DNA of 64,000 bases from Dipteris shenzhenensis (taxonomy: Eukaryota > Polypodiophyta > Polypodiopsida > Gleicheniales), in NCBI GenBank assembly GCA_047967505.1, contig CM106541.1. One strand, given 5' to 3'. A model generated the notes under the pieces. That model had not been told where the DNA came from and made no database searches. It worked only from the letters and a program-made list of their open reading frames with translations. Within the stretch, counting starts at the first letter, position 1. Every line of letters begins with the position of its first letter. Shown piece by piece: positions 47,249 to 58,247 of the stretch. Position numbers and translations under genes: made by a program.

Positions 47249-47730
47249 TTCCCATATCACACCAGCGGTAGCTATCTTGTCCACTCTCAATGCTAGTAAG
47301 AGCTAGGCCCCATAGACTGGTAAAAGAAGTCTTTCTGGAGGTTCAATTTTTTACCTCCGTCTTCTGCCGGCCCCATGATGAAATAGGATATATTCATCAC
47401 CCTACATTTAATGCAAGAATTGACAACTTTTTTGGACCTGACTATGTAGTTTACATCCCAAAATTGGTGCTAAAATTGCAGACTGGGAGATTCCCATATC
47501 ACACCAATGGTAGCTATCTTGTCCACTCTCAACACTAGTAAGAGCCGGTCCCCATAGACCGGTAAAAGAAGTCTTTTTGGAGGTTCAATTTTTTGCCTCT
47601 GTCTTCTCCGGCCCCATGATGGAATAGGATATATTCACCACCCTACATTTAATGCAAGAATTGACAACTTTTTTTGGACATGACTATGCAGCTCACATCC
47701 CAAAATTGGTGCTAAAATTGCATACCAGGC
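47249..47730. repeat. 241-bp tandem duplication
   Basis: Units 47249-47489 and 47490-47730 both begin ATTCCCATATCACACCA and contain GGAGGTTCAATTTTTTGCC / ...TTTACC variants. They sit directly before the palindrome array. Confidence 0.88.
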
Positions 47731-48156
47731 ATCTCCATTTGTCGGGGGGTGTCCCTAGCGACCCCTTGGACTTGCTCTATTTGTCTAGTTGTGTCTCTCC
47801 ACAAAAATCGGAGTGGGGCCTATTTTCCCCATCTAGTAAAACTATATGCATCAATATATATGTATGTATGTATGTATGTATGCATGCATGCATGCATCCA
47901 TGTATGTATGTACACACACACACACACATATGTATGTATGTATGTATGTATGTGTACTCAAATGTTGTTGATCAATTTTTGGCATACCCCACCAAAATCA
48001 AGACCCCCATTGCAAAGAAAGGTAAGGAACACAAGTGCTTGTTCTTATGCTCATGAGACAACAAAATGCATGACATAGGCAACCAATGGGGTCTTACTTT
48101 TGATGTTTATATGTATGTATGTATATATATATGTATGTACATACATACATACATAC

Positions 48157-48198
<42 letters not shown>

Positions 48199-48315
48199 AT
48201 GTATGTATGCATGTATGTATGTATGTATGTATGTATGTATATATATATATATATATGTATGTATATGTATATGTTGATGCATATATGTATATATTGATGC
48301 ATACAATTTTGATAT

Positions 48316-48705
48316 ATGGAGAAAATGGACATGAAAACCATCTAAACTGGTTCTTGTCATTCGATTTGATATATGACATGATCCTATTTGGATTTGTAAG
48401 TCCAAAGATATGGGGTCCTACTTTTAGGGCCTGAATGCCTAAAATAGGCAGTGCGTTAACGTGCTACCTATTTCATGCATTTAGGCCTCATAAGTAGGAC
48501 CCCATTGGCAACACAATGGGGTCCTAGTTTTGAGGCCTAAATGCATGAAATAGACAGCGCGTTAACACGCTGCCTATTTTAGGCATTCAGGCCCTAAAAT
48601 TAGCACCACGTATCTTTGGACTTGCATATCCAAATGGGGTCATGTCATATATCAAATCGAATGGCAAGATCCAATTTAGATGGTTTTCATGTCCATTTTC
48701 TCCAT
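48316..48705. repeat. 390-bp palindrome 1, nested structure
   Basis: Arms of about 190 bases are imperfect reverse complements around 48510, starting ATGGAGAAAATGGACATG and ending in its complement. Each arm holds a smaller self-complementary block, consensus GCAGCGCGTTAACGCGCTGC, flanked by AGG/CCT. The two blocks are about 107 bases apart. The centre is CCCCATTG ... CAATGGGG. Confidence 0.9.
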
Positions 48706-48939
48706 CAACTAAATCTATATTCATCAAATAATGTTGTTGATCAATTTTTGGCATACCCCCCCAAAATTAAGACCCCCATTGCAAAGAAAGGTAAAGAACA
48801 CAAGTGCTTGTTCTTATGCTCATGAGACAACAAAATGCATGACATGGGAAACCAATGGGGTCTTACTTTTGATGTTTGTATGTATGTATGTATGTATGTA
48901 TATGCATGTACATACATACATACATATACATATACATAG

Positions 48940-48991
<52 letters not shown>

Positions 48992-49573
48992 TTATGTATA
49001 TGTTGATGCATATATGTATATATTAATGCATACAATTTTGATATACGGAGAAAATGGACATGAAAATCATCTAAATTGGTTCTTGCCATTTGATTTGATA
49101 TCTGACATGACCCCATTTGGATTTGTAAGTCCAAAGATACGGGGTCCTACTTTTAGGCCCATTGGCAACACAATGGGGTCCTACTTTTGAGGCCTAAATG
49201 CATGAAATAGGCAGCACGTTAACGCGCTGCCTATTTTAGGCATTCAGACCCTAAAAGTAGCACCCCGTATCTTTGGACTTGCATATCCAAATGGGGTCAT
49301 ATCATATATCAAATTGAACGGCAAGATCCAATTTAGATGGTTTTCATGTCCATTTTCTCCATCAACTAAAACTATATTCATCAAATAATGTTGTTGATCA
49401 ATTTTTGGCATACCCCCCCAAAATCAAGACCCGCATTGCAAAGAAAGGTAAAGAACACAAGTGCTTGTTCTTATGCTCATGAGACAACAAAATGCATGAC
49501 ATGGGAAACCAATGGGGTCTTACTTTTGATGTTTGTATGTATGTATGTATGTATATATATGCATGTACATACA

Positions 49574-49620
<47 letters not shown>

Positions 49621-49627
49621 TCATATA

Positions 49628-49704
<77 letters not shown>

Positions 49705-49777
49705 GTATGTATGTATGTATATGTTGATGCATATATGTATATATTGATGTATATATTGATGCATACAATTTTGATAT

Positions 49778-50167
49778 ATGGAGAAAATGGACATGAAAAT
49801 CATCTAAATTGGCTCTTGCCGTTTGATTTGATATATGACATGACCCCCTTTGGATTTGTAAGTCCAAAGATACGGGGTCCTACTTTTAGGGTCTGAATGC
49901 CTAAAATAGGCAGCACGTTAACGCGCTGCCTATTTCATGCATTTAGGCCTCAAAAGTAGGACCCCATTGGGTTGCCAATGGGGTCCTACTTTTGAGGCCT
50001 AAATGCATGAAATAGGCAGCGCGTTAATGTGCTGCCTATTTTAGGCATTCAGACCCTAAAAGTAGCACCCCATATCTTTGGACTTGCATATCCGAATGGG
50101 GTCATGTCATATATCAAATCGAATGGCAAGATCCAATTTAGATGGTTTTCATGTCCATTTTCTCCAT
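49778..50167. repeat. 390-bp palindrome 3
   Basis: Same length and structure as 48316-48705, centred at about 49972 on ACCCCATTGG / CCAATGGGGT with a very short spacer (GTTG). Confidence 0.9.
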
Positions 50168-50404
50168 AAACTAAAACTATATTCATCAAATAATGTTGTT
50201 TATCAATTTTTGGCATACCCCCCTAAAATCAAGACCCCCATTGCAAAGAAAGGTAAGGAACACAAGTGCTTGTTCTTATGCTCATGAGACAACAAAATGC
50301 ATGAAATAGGCAACCAATGGGGTCCTAATTTTGCTATATGTATGTAATTATGTATATATGTATGTATATACATACATCTATATCTATATGTGTATATATA
50401 TATA

Positions 50405-50443
<39 letters not shown>

Positions 50444-50624
50444 ATGTATGTATGTATGTATGTATGTATGTATGTATGTATGTATGTATATATATATGTA
50501 TATGTATATGTTGATGCATATATGTATATATTGATGCATACAATTTTGATATATGGAGAAAATTGACATAAAAACCATCTAAATCGGCTCTTGTTGTTCG
50601 ATTTGATATATGACATGATCCCAT

Positions 50625-50974
50625 TGTGAAGATAGTGGGAGAGAGGGAAGGAGTCTCACTTGCAGCTTTCTCACATGCACAATGGGGGAATACAGACAAA
50701 GGTGGAGGCTGAAAATAGTTTTCCTCTTCTTAGTTGTGAAAGCCAAAAGAACTCTAGTACAAAGAAAATAGAAGAACCCTATATGTGGGTCTCAAACCAA
50801 ACTCAACTAACTAAGGTGGCATACTAACTGAGCCACAAACTAGAGTAGATAAGGATAGCTATCATCCAGCTATTATTCATGGGCGGTGAACCAACTGCAT
50901 CTCCAGCTAACAAGTCGGTGACATAAATGCACAACAGTCACCCTGGCATATCGCGAGTGGAGCTCGATATCTCA
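50625..50974 (-). mobile_element. solo copia LTR with CCCAT target duplication
   Basis: Reverse-oriented LTR of the copia A/B/C family, flanked by CCCAT at 50620-50624 and 50975-50979. Its outer end is TGAGATATC rather than TGTTGAGATATC, three bases shorter but still TG...CA. Removing 355 bp restores a palindrome of 389 bp, matching its neighbours. Confidence 0.93.
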
Positions 50975-51523
50975 CCCATTTGGTTTGTAAGTCCAAAGAT
51001 ATGGGGTCCTACTTTTAGGGCCTGAATTCCTAAAATAGGCAGCGCGTTAATGCACTACCTATTTCATGCATTTAGGCCTCAAAAGTAGGACCCCATTGGC
51101 AACACAATGGGGTCCTAGTTTTGAGGCCTAAATGCATGAAATAGACAGCGCGTTAACGCACTGCCTATTTTATGCATTCAGGCCCTAAAAGTAGTGCCCC
51201 ATATCTTTGGACTTGCATATCCAAATGGGGTGATGTCATATATCAAATTGAACGGCAAGATCCAATTTAGATTGTTTTGATGTCCATTTTCTCCATCAAC
51301 TAAAACTATATTCATCAAATAATGTTGTTGATCAATTTTTGGCATACCCCCCCAAAATCAAGACCCCCATTGCAAAGAAAGGTAAAGAACACAAGTGCTT
51401 AATCTTATGCTCATGAGACAACAAAATGCATGACATGGGAAACCAATGGGGTCTTACTTTTGATGTTTGTATGTATGTATGTATGTATATATATGCATGT
51501 ACATACATACATACATACATACA

Positions 51524-51596
<73 letters not shown>

Positions 51597-51814
51597 GTAT
51601 ATGTTGATGCATATTTGTATATATTGATGTATATATTGATGCATACAATTTTGATATATGGAGAAAATGGACATGAAAATCATCTAAATTGGCTCTTGCC
51701 GTTTGATTTGATATATGACATGACCCCATTTGGATTTGTAAGTCCAAAGATACAGGGTCCTACTTTTAGGGCCTGAATGCCTGAAATAGGCAGCACATTA
51801 ACGCGCTGCCTATT

Positions 51815-53048
51815 TGTTGGTTCTTTCCTACTGCTTTCGTAGGAAGAGCTGGGTATTCTATGTTTGCAGGGTTCCGAGGCTTTTTGTCACCTATAGATAT
51901 ATTGGGATTGTCGGTTGTAGTATATGTGTAGCTTAGGACCTCGAGTCGTGTTCCAGTGAGAGACGTAGGCTTAAGTGTGGTAAGCAAACAAAGTGCAAGC
52001 ATGTGTAAAAGGCACGTAAACCATCTTTGTTGAGGTAATGAAGGCTTTCGCCTTCATTGGGGGTTGTAGGGTTTAGGAGGAGTTTAAGGGTTCAGAAAGA
52101 GGTTCCAGGGTTTAGGAGGAGTTCCAGGGTTCAGAAGGAGGTTCCAGGGTTCAGAAAGAGTTCTAGGGTTCAGAAGGAGGTTCCAGGGTTTAGAAAGAGT
52201 TCCAGGGTTTAGAAGGAGGTTCCAAGGTTTAGAAGGAGTCCAGGGTTAGAAGGAGGATTCCAAGGTTCAGAGTAGAGTACATGGTGGAGAACTCGTCTCC
52301 CTCGTAGATCATGGAGTTTAAGGGTTTAGGAAAGCATAGGAGTGGGAGAGGAAGAAGGTGTAAGAGCATGGGTGAAAGAAGAGAGAGGAGGAAGGAGGAG
52401 GAGGGAAGAGGAGGAGGGAGGGGGAGGAGAGAGGAGGAGGAGGAGGAGGGAGGAGGAGGAGGAGGAGGAGGAGGGAGGAGGAGGAGAAGGAGGAAGGAGG
52501 AGGAGGGAGGAGGAGAGGGAGAGGTTGGGTTGCAGGGTTGGAGGAGAGGGGAGGAGGGTTGCAAGGTTAGGACATGCTTTTGGACGTGCAGTGCAAGGAA
52601 GCATGGACACTTGAGACAAATGCTTGGAATACCAAAGTAGAATCAACACAATGCCCCAAAGAGTGTGGGCTTCATTCCATTATGGGGTATTTATACAAGT
52701 TGGAGAGCTTCTCTCTTTGCATGTAACACAAAGTCGTATCACAAAGTTGTAACACAAAGTTGTATCACAAAGTTGTAACACAAAGTTGTAACACATTCTC
52801 TCTCTACATGTAGAAGTTGTAACACAAACTTGTAACACAAAGTTGTTACACAAAGTCGTAACACAAAGTTGTGTCTAGAAGTTGTAACACAAAGTTGTAA
52901 CACAAAGTTGTATCACAAAGTTGTATCACAAAGTTGTGTCTAGAAGTTGGAACACAAAGTTGTAACACAAAGTTGTATCACAAAGTTGTATCACAAAGTT
53001 GTAACACCTTCTCTTTCTTCATAAGTTCATGTTGGCACAGAGTCAACA
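51815..53048 (-). repeat. gypsy 3' LTR (left copy), 1234 bp
   Basis: Contains a GGTTCCAGGGTTCAGAAGGA-type minisatellite (52080-52270), a GGA-rich tract (52385-52510), a minus-strand TATA box and an expanded minisatellite of 12-15-bp units CACAAAGTTGTAA/TCACAAAGTTGTAT (about 52720-53010). Confidence 0.92.
52686..52697 (-). promoter_or_regulatory. TATA box in gypsy LTR
   Basis: The minus strand reads CTTGTATAAATACCCC here and identically at about 63277-63288 in the other LTR. It is the best core promoter candidate for the element, with RNA start expected some 30 bases towards lower coordinates. Confidence 0.65.
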
Positions 53049-53082
53049 TACTCCCAAATCCATTTTGTTACCCGTCCTCGGA

Positions 53083-54782
53083 TTATGGCTTATTGTGATC
53101 ATGTACCTGGGTTGCCATGTTTTTAGTCCAGTGGCTGTGGAACTTGTGTTGTGCCAGTCGATCCTGCTGTAGAGCCTTAGCACCATACAATTTTTGCACA
53201 GTTTCCAGGTAGCCTGTATCTACCATTTGCTCGAACAGAGATATGTGGCGTGCCTCCAAGAAGATCACTCTTTGATAGAGTCGGCTTGTCTGAGCATCAA
53301 TCCGTTCATTGGGATTAAAGCTGAGTGGAGGCAAATGGGAATCAAGGTAACATGGGACCTACAAAATTAATTCTAATGTTTTACAGAATATGGCACTTTG
53401 GCGAAGGAAGCGATCAATGTTGCCGTGCATTGTTTGTTCATGCTGCTGAAGTGCTCGGATTATGGTGCCTTGGATATTCCATTCTACACCAGAGTAGGGT
53501 TCGATCATTGGCCAATTAATGACTCGATCTTCAGCCAAAGTGTGTATGTTGGCTTCCCATTTTTTACGCCGTGGAACTGCATAGAACTTGGGATGGGTTC
53601 TGAGACATGGAGGTGCCCGTAAGTACTCCTTTAAGAATATTACATCAAAGAGCTTGGGACGGCGCCAATCAGGTTGTGGATCCAATTTGCTAATCCAACC
53701 TTCACTTATTTGATGCTGACGAAGGTTGGTAGGAAAGTTACCCAGGGTCCATCCACCGCGAGTTTTCATATCAGGATATTTGCTCCAAAATTCCTTGATG
53801 GGGTTACTAGGAAGTGGTATCTCATCAAAATCATACCCATCATTGGAACTTGGCATGGGTGTACGAATTGGATTATCCGGATCCTGATATTCAAAATCAA
53901 ATACTGCATCATTTTCTACTGATGGAAGCACGAGAAGTGTCGGAGGTGATGACGGGGCCGGGAGAGAATCAGGGGACATGGGGGAGACATATGGCTGAGT
54001 GATAGTGGCAGAAGGGGGAGCAGAGGGGAGGGGGGGAAGAAATGGGCGAATGGTTTGAGCAGCTTGGTAATCCTCAAGGGTAGGATTAGCAAGGGAGGGG
54101 AAAAAGCTAGGTGTGAGGGGCTCGTAAGTTTGTGACTATTGGGTAAGTTGAAAATGGTGAGAGGCATGAGCAAAGAGACGATGGAGGGAATAGATGTTAG
54201 GATGGAGCTCGGGGAAGGTTAAGAGGGTGGTAGCAGCAAGGGGAAGTGAGGTTATGATGTTGGCAGAAAGAGTGGTTAGATATGGGAAGTTGGATGTGAG
54301 ATAGGCCTTGTCATCTTCCGACACTTCTTTTTGCTGGTGCGATGGGATGATCAGCTGCATGGGTTGGATGTCGGTTATGTCGTGCCATGCAAATAATAGG
54401 GATGGCCTTTGTAGCAATGGCAACAAACCTCAATAACCCTGAGGGGAGGACTACCCATGAGGCAGACATATGCAATGAAAGCATCCGTCCTGAGTGTTAT
54501 AAACCCGGCATGTGTAGACAGGCAGAAGATATTCTTCTCATCTTCAGACAAGTCTTGGCAAATTATGCGCAGGGTTTTAATCCCGATTGATCGTTTCCAG
54601 TTGATTGTTGGATGAGCAGATATGATCCTAATTTGGAGTTGCTTCCATTGGATAAGCACGCGGGCGTTGAGGTGATCTTCCACTTGTAGAGCAGCCACAA
54701 GCTCTTCGTACACCACGGTTGTGCATTGTAGTGGGGTGTCATTGGTGTTGTCTTTCAATGCCTCATTGTTGTGCACTAGCAA
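53083..54782 (-). pseudogene. second part of the gypsy envelope-position frame (ORF4 region)
   Basis: The frame 54782-54375 (VVYEELVAALQVEDHLNARV, WKRSIGIKTLRIICQDLSED) shifts near 54420 into another frame. That frame stays open to 53083 except for stops at 54136-54138 and 53359-53361. Its last third is rich in aromatic and charged residues (KEFWSKYPDMKTRGGWTLGN, DVIFLKEYLRAPPCLRTHPK, INWPMIEPYSGVEWNIQGT, LRALQQHEQTMHGNIDRFLR-like) and looks like a folded domain I do not recognise. No signal peptide or membrane segment is evident. Together with 54790-56600 it could be one broken protein of over 1100 codons or two proteins. Confidence 0.55.
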
Positions 54783-54789
54783 TTGGAGT

Positions 54790-56502
54790 TCAGGAGATGG
54801 CTATTTTTTGGGAGTGCATCTCATTCATTTTTTCTTTGTACTGATGGTAGATGGTTGTGTATGCCTCCTTAAGCTTTTTCATTTGCAAGGTGACCTTTGC
54901 CTGTTGAGGAATGTCTTCAGTGGTATTGGACCATTGGTCCAAGACCTGGGCTTGTGAAGTGCTGGCCTCTTGAACAGTAGCAAGTTGGTCTTTTAAGAGT
55001 CGGCATTCCCTTGTAAGCTCATCAATGCTAAAGGCACGTACTGCCAAAGATTGTTTCATGTCTTCAAGCTTGTCTTTGCAATCTTGGAGCTCTTCTTGTT
55101 TGTGAATGAGAGTGAGTCGAGCTTGTGCCACTACCTCTGTTTGTTGCACATGTGCAGATGTCAGGGAGTTATAGGAGGTCTGTAGGATTGCCATTGCTTC
55201 TACTGCCACAATCAGCTGTGTCTGACTTTGGTGGAGCTTGGAGGTCACATCCCTTACGGCCTTCTCTTGAGCTTGGAGAGCCTGGTTCATGCGCACTTCT
55301 TCTATCTCCTTCTCATCTATCTGTGCCTGAAGTGCCTTGACCTCCTCTATGGCGATTGCCTGGAATTGGTCTTCGATTTTTGATGCCGTCTGCCTTTCCA
55401 ACTCTCTTGCATATGCTTCCTTAGCCAAGCTAGTGAAGAGTTCTGACATTTGGATCATTTGGCTAGCTTGATGTTGGAGAATGACAGACGGTGATGAGGT
55501 CTGGTGATATTGCTGATACAAGTGGTGCCCATGTAGCCATCCCGATGATTCTGTAGTACTTGGGGGAGGTTGTTTCAATGGCATTTCAGTCCCTTGTGTA
55601 CAATAGTCATACTGCTGATCTGGCACTAGCTCGGCTTGGGGCTCATCGACTGGCATGGCGTCGATGAGCGGTTCGAGTGCTGATGTGGTCTCAAGATCTG
55701 GTGCTGATCGTTCCGCAGGTTTGGGTGCCAACCTTGTCTCGAGCTCGGGTTGGTACTGTTGGTGGAGACTTAGTGGTTGCAGTTGTGCACCGAGCTGTAG
55801 CATTTCTTGGGGCAATTCCGTAATCCTGCTTTCCAGAATAGGTACTTCTGTTAAGGCATCTGTACTTATCAATGTGATAGCTGGAGCAGTTGATGACGGC
55901 TCCCATACTGGTGAGAAGGGTATGTCCAACTCCTCAATTGGCTTTGGAGACTGGGGCAGAGTCATTTCTCTTTCTTGTAGTTCTTTTTTTATGATTATAG
56001 CCAATAAGTGCGGAATTTTACATTTCTGGTCTGAAGAACCATCGAGTTTTTTGGTAAAGAAAATGACGAAGTGTTGGACCCAGTCTTGTTTTAGCTTCCT
56101 ACTCAGCAAAACAAATGTGCGGGGTGCAAGGGAGCGTTCCTTGCCGTTCTTTATTCCCAGGATTGTGGATAGAAATTGTGCTGCTTCCTTGAGGCGAGGG
56201 TCAAGGATTGTGCGAAGCAATATGCCATCTCTATGGATCAGGGTACCCTTGGTGAGGAGAGACTGTACTTCGATAAACTTTGCATCAGCAGACCTTTTAG
56301 GGTATTGGCCACCTTGTTTTGGCAGTGAGAAAGCCCTTTGAATGACCGTACTGTCGAGGATAATGTTCAGTGTGCTCTGCTGTACAGTGATTGTACCATA
56401 CTTGCCATCCGTTGCATTGCTGGAGTAGTAAGAGTGGAGAAAGTCCTTGATGTAGGTGGTCATGATAGGACTGTCCTCCAAGGATTTGAGGCTCTCATGC
56501 AA
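54790..56502 (-). CDS. gypsy envelope-position ORF3 with coiled coil, unknown function
   Basis: An open frame of 570 codons; the first ATG is at 56461-56463 (557 aa), and the frame is open upstream to about 56600. Residues 1-190 look globular (TTYIKDFLHSYYSSNATDGK, TILDPRLKEAAQFLSTILG). Residues 200-340 are Pro/Gln/Ser-rich, 340-560 a long coiled coil rich in Gln, Glu and Ala. Athila-type plant gypsy elements carry an extra ORF in this position. The N-terminal pattern recalls the uncharacterised plant transposon-associated domains found there, but I cannot name a family. It lacks visible membrane segments, so an envelope role is unsupported. A related fragment at 41585-41680 shows the protein belongs to a wider element family. 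Confidence 0.6.
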   Translation of the reverse strand: MHESLKSLEDSPIMTTYIKDFLHSYYSSNATDGKYGTITVQQSTLNIILDSTVIQRAFSLPKQGGQYPKRSADAKFIEVQSLLTKGTLIHRDGILLRTILDPRLKEAAQFLSTILGIKNGKERSLAPRTFVLLSRKLKQDWVQHFVIFFTKKLDGSSDQKCKIPHLLAIIIKKELQEREMTLPQSPKPIEELDIPFSPVWEPSSTAPAITLISTDALTEVPILESRITELPQEMLQLGAQLQPLSLHQQYQPELETRLAPKPAERSAPDLETTSALEPLIDAMPVDEPQAELVPDQQYDYCTQGTEMPLKQPPPSTTESSGWLHGHHLYQQYHQTSSPSVILQHQASQMIQMSELFTSLAKEAYARELERQTASKIEDQFQAIAIEEVKALQAQIDEKEIEEVRMNQALQAQEKAVRDVTSKLHQSQTQLIVAVEAMAILQTSYNSLTSAHVQQTEVVAQARLTLIHKQEELQDCKDKLEDMKQSLAVRAFSIDELTRECRLLKDQLATVQEASTSQAQVLDQWSNTTEDIPQQAKVTLQMKKLKEAYTTIYHQYKEKMNEMHSQKIAIS

Positions 56503-57185
56503 ATTGCCTAGACCCGTTGCTCTAAGTAAGATGTTGCTTCCTGGGAAAGAGCATAAGTCGATGTGGGTGGCCAGACAAGTTCCAATGATTGGGCCTTGTT
56601 AACGATTGTGTAGGCTGGCTGTGACTGGGGTGGCATTTGTTCTGCTTGGTCATGCACTGAATCTTCATCGGAGCTATCGCTTTAGACCATGAATGCCTGT
56701 GGTCTCCGTGGTTGAGAGGATGTAGATGGCTGCGAACTCTAGAGGGGGTCCCGTGGTTGAGGCGGTGGGCTCTTTCTGTGCATCCTCTTTAGTGGCGGCA
56801 TCTTTTCTGAACCTGAATCCATGTACATGTAGTGTACCATTGATCATTGATTGGCATGCCTGTATGACCTTTTTGTGTGTGTGTCGGAGAGAGATCCTTT
56901 TTTTAATTTTTTTTAATTTTTTATAGTTATACATCCTTTGAGAGTGTGGAATGAAAGTGTGTGGTACAATTATTCATGCAATCATCTATGTGTCTAAGCG
57001 AAAGCGTGTGAGTGCACGTGACCTAGTAGCTAAGTAGGGACTAACTATATGCTTTTTTTTGCTGGGATTTTCATAGGGCAGCTAGAACTCATCATCACTT
57101 CTGAGCTCTAGGTAAAATCGATTGATGCTACCTATATGTGCGAAGACGTACATATGCAAGTGAGTGCTCGTGATATAATCTAATC

Positions 57186-58247
57186 CTAACTAAGGAAGAC
57201 TTGGTTTCCCAAATCTTCATTTTTGTCGGGGATGGCTCGCGTGTTGATGTAGTAGCGCTTCAGTCGGCTCCTGTTTATTGTTGTGTTGAATTGGACTCCA
57301 TCTAGTGTTTCAAGTAGCACAGCTCCGATGGGATTCATCTTTCGTACTCGGTAGGGTCCTTGACCTAGATACTTCAGTTTGCCCTTGTGTACTTTGGCAT
57401 TGTATAACAGGACTAAGTCGCCTTCCTTGATGTCTTTAGCTTTTAGATTCCTGTCAAACCATGCCTTTCTTCGACGTTTTTCTGTTGTCATGGCATGATA
57501 AGCGACTAGTCTTGTCTCTGTATGCTTTTCCAACTGACAGAGCCTTTCTTTCAAGGACTCATGATCACCCATGCGTTCCTGTACTGCGATGCATAGACTT
57601 GGTATTACGAATTCGAGTGGGACCATGGCTTCAAGGCCGTACACCAATTGAAAAGGTGTGTTCCCTGTACTGACCTTGAATGTGGTTCTGTATGCCCATA
57701 AGGCTACATTCAGTTTCTCTACCCAATTAGAACGCTATGGTTCTACTACCTTGGTGAGGATATTGCATATGATTTTGTTTGTGGATTCTGCTAGTCCATT
57801 CCCTTGGGGGTAGTAGGGTGTGCTTTTTCTATGGATGACCATGAAGCCAGACAAGAGTTCTTGGATTACCTCATTGACAAAATGTGTGCCTCTATCTGAC
57901 ACAATTTCAATGGGGCATCCGAATCGGGTGATCACATGTTCGTACAAGAATCTTACTGTGCTTTTGGCATCTGCCTTTCTGACTGCTTTAGCTTCAGCCC
58001 ATTTTGTAAAGTAATCAGTGGCCACAATGATGTAACGTGCCTGTGTTCCTTTTGCTACTGGATGTATGGGACCCACATAGTCAATCCCCCATTTTTCAAA
58101 TGGTTGTTGTGCAACAACTGTTGTTAGGGGATTGAAGTCTTTGTGTTGTGGTTTAATAGTTCGTTGGCATACATCACAGCCTTTTACATATTCAACCGTG
58201 GCGGTGGATTTGCTTGTGCAGTGATCCTTGCTCTTAGGACTGGGCAT
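57186..58247 (-). pseudogene. Ty3/gypsy integrase, one in-frame stop
   Basis: One frame of 354 codons with a TAG at about 57735. The zinc domain keeps only its Cys part (VKGCDVCQRTI). The catalytic core has WGIDYVGPI (Asp), SDRGTHFVNEVI (Asp) and NGLAESTNK (Glu), with D-35-E spacing, so all three acidic residues are present. The C-terminal part has the GPY/F-like LGQGPYRVRKMNPIGAVLLE. The start is not a natural one: the frame is entered from the gag zinc-knuckle region through the deletion junction. Confidence 0.88.

Larger units (their letters stand above)
47860..51814. repeat. tandem array of palindrome-bearing units (interrupted by a solo LTR)
   Basis: The landmark ATGTTGTTGATCAATTTTTG-like segment starts units at about 47963, 48730, 49388, 50193 and 51322 (last spacing includes a 355-bp insertion). 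Each unit has a ~115-bp linker, a variable TATG/TA/TG microsatellite of 100-200 bp, a ~40-bp TTGATGCATA segment and a palindrome of about 390 bp. Palindromes: 48316-48705, 49045-49362 (left arm shortened), 49778-50167, 50553-51296 (with LTR), 51658-51814 (continued after 63401). No coding capacity is credible. Confidence 0.9.

Noticed and set aside
47850-51760. Many frames rich in Tyr-Ile or Met-Tyr-Val-Cys
   Set aside because: They are translations of TA, TATG and TG microsatellites.
52229-52650. Glu/Arg/Gly- or Pro/Ser-rich frames in the gypsy LTRs (also 62895-63240)
   Set aside because: GGA-rich simple repeats present in both LTRs.
54790-56502. ORF3 as a true envelope glycoprotein
   Set aside because: No signal peptide, membrane segment or Cys pattern visible; a coiled coil dominates.
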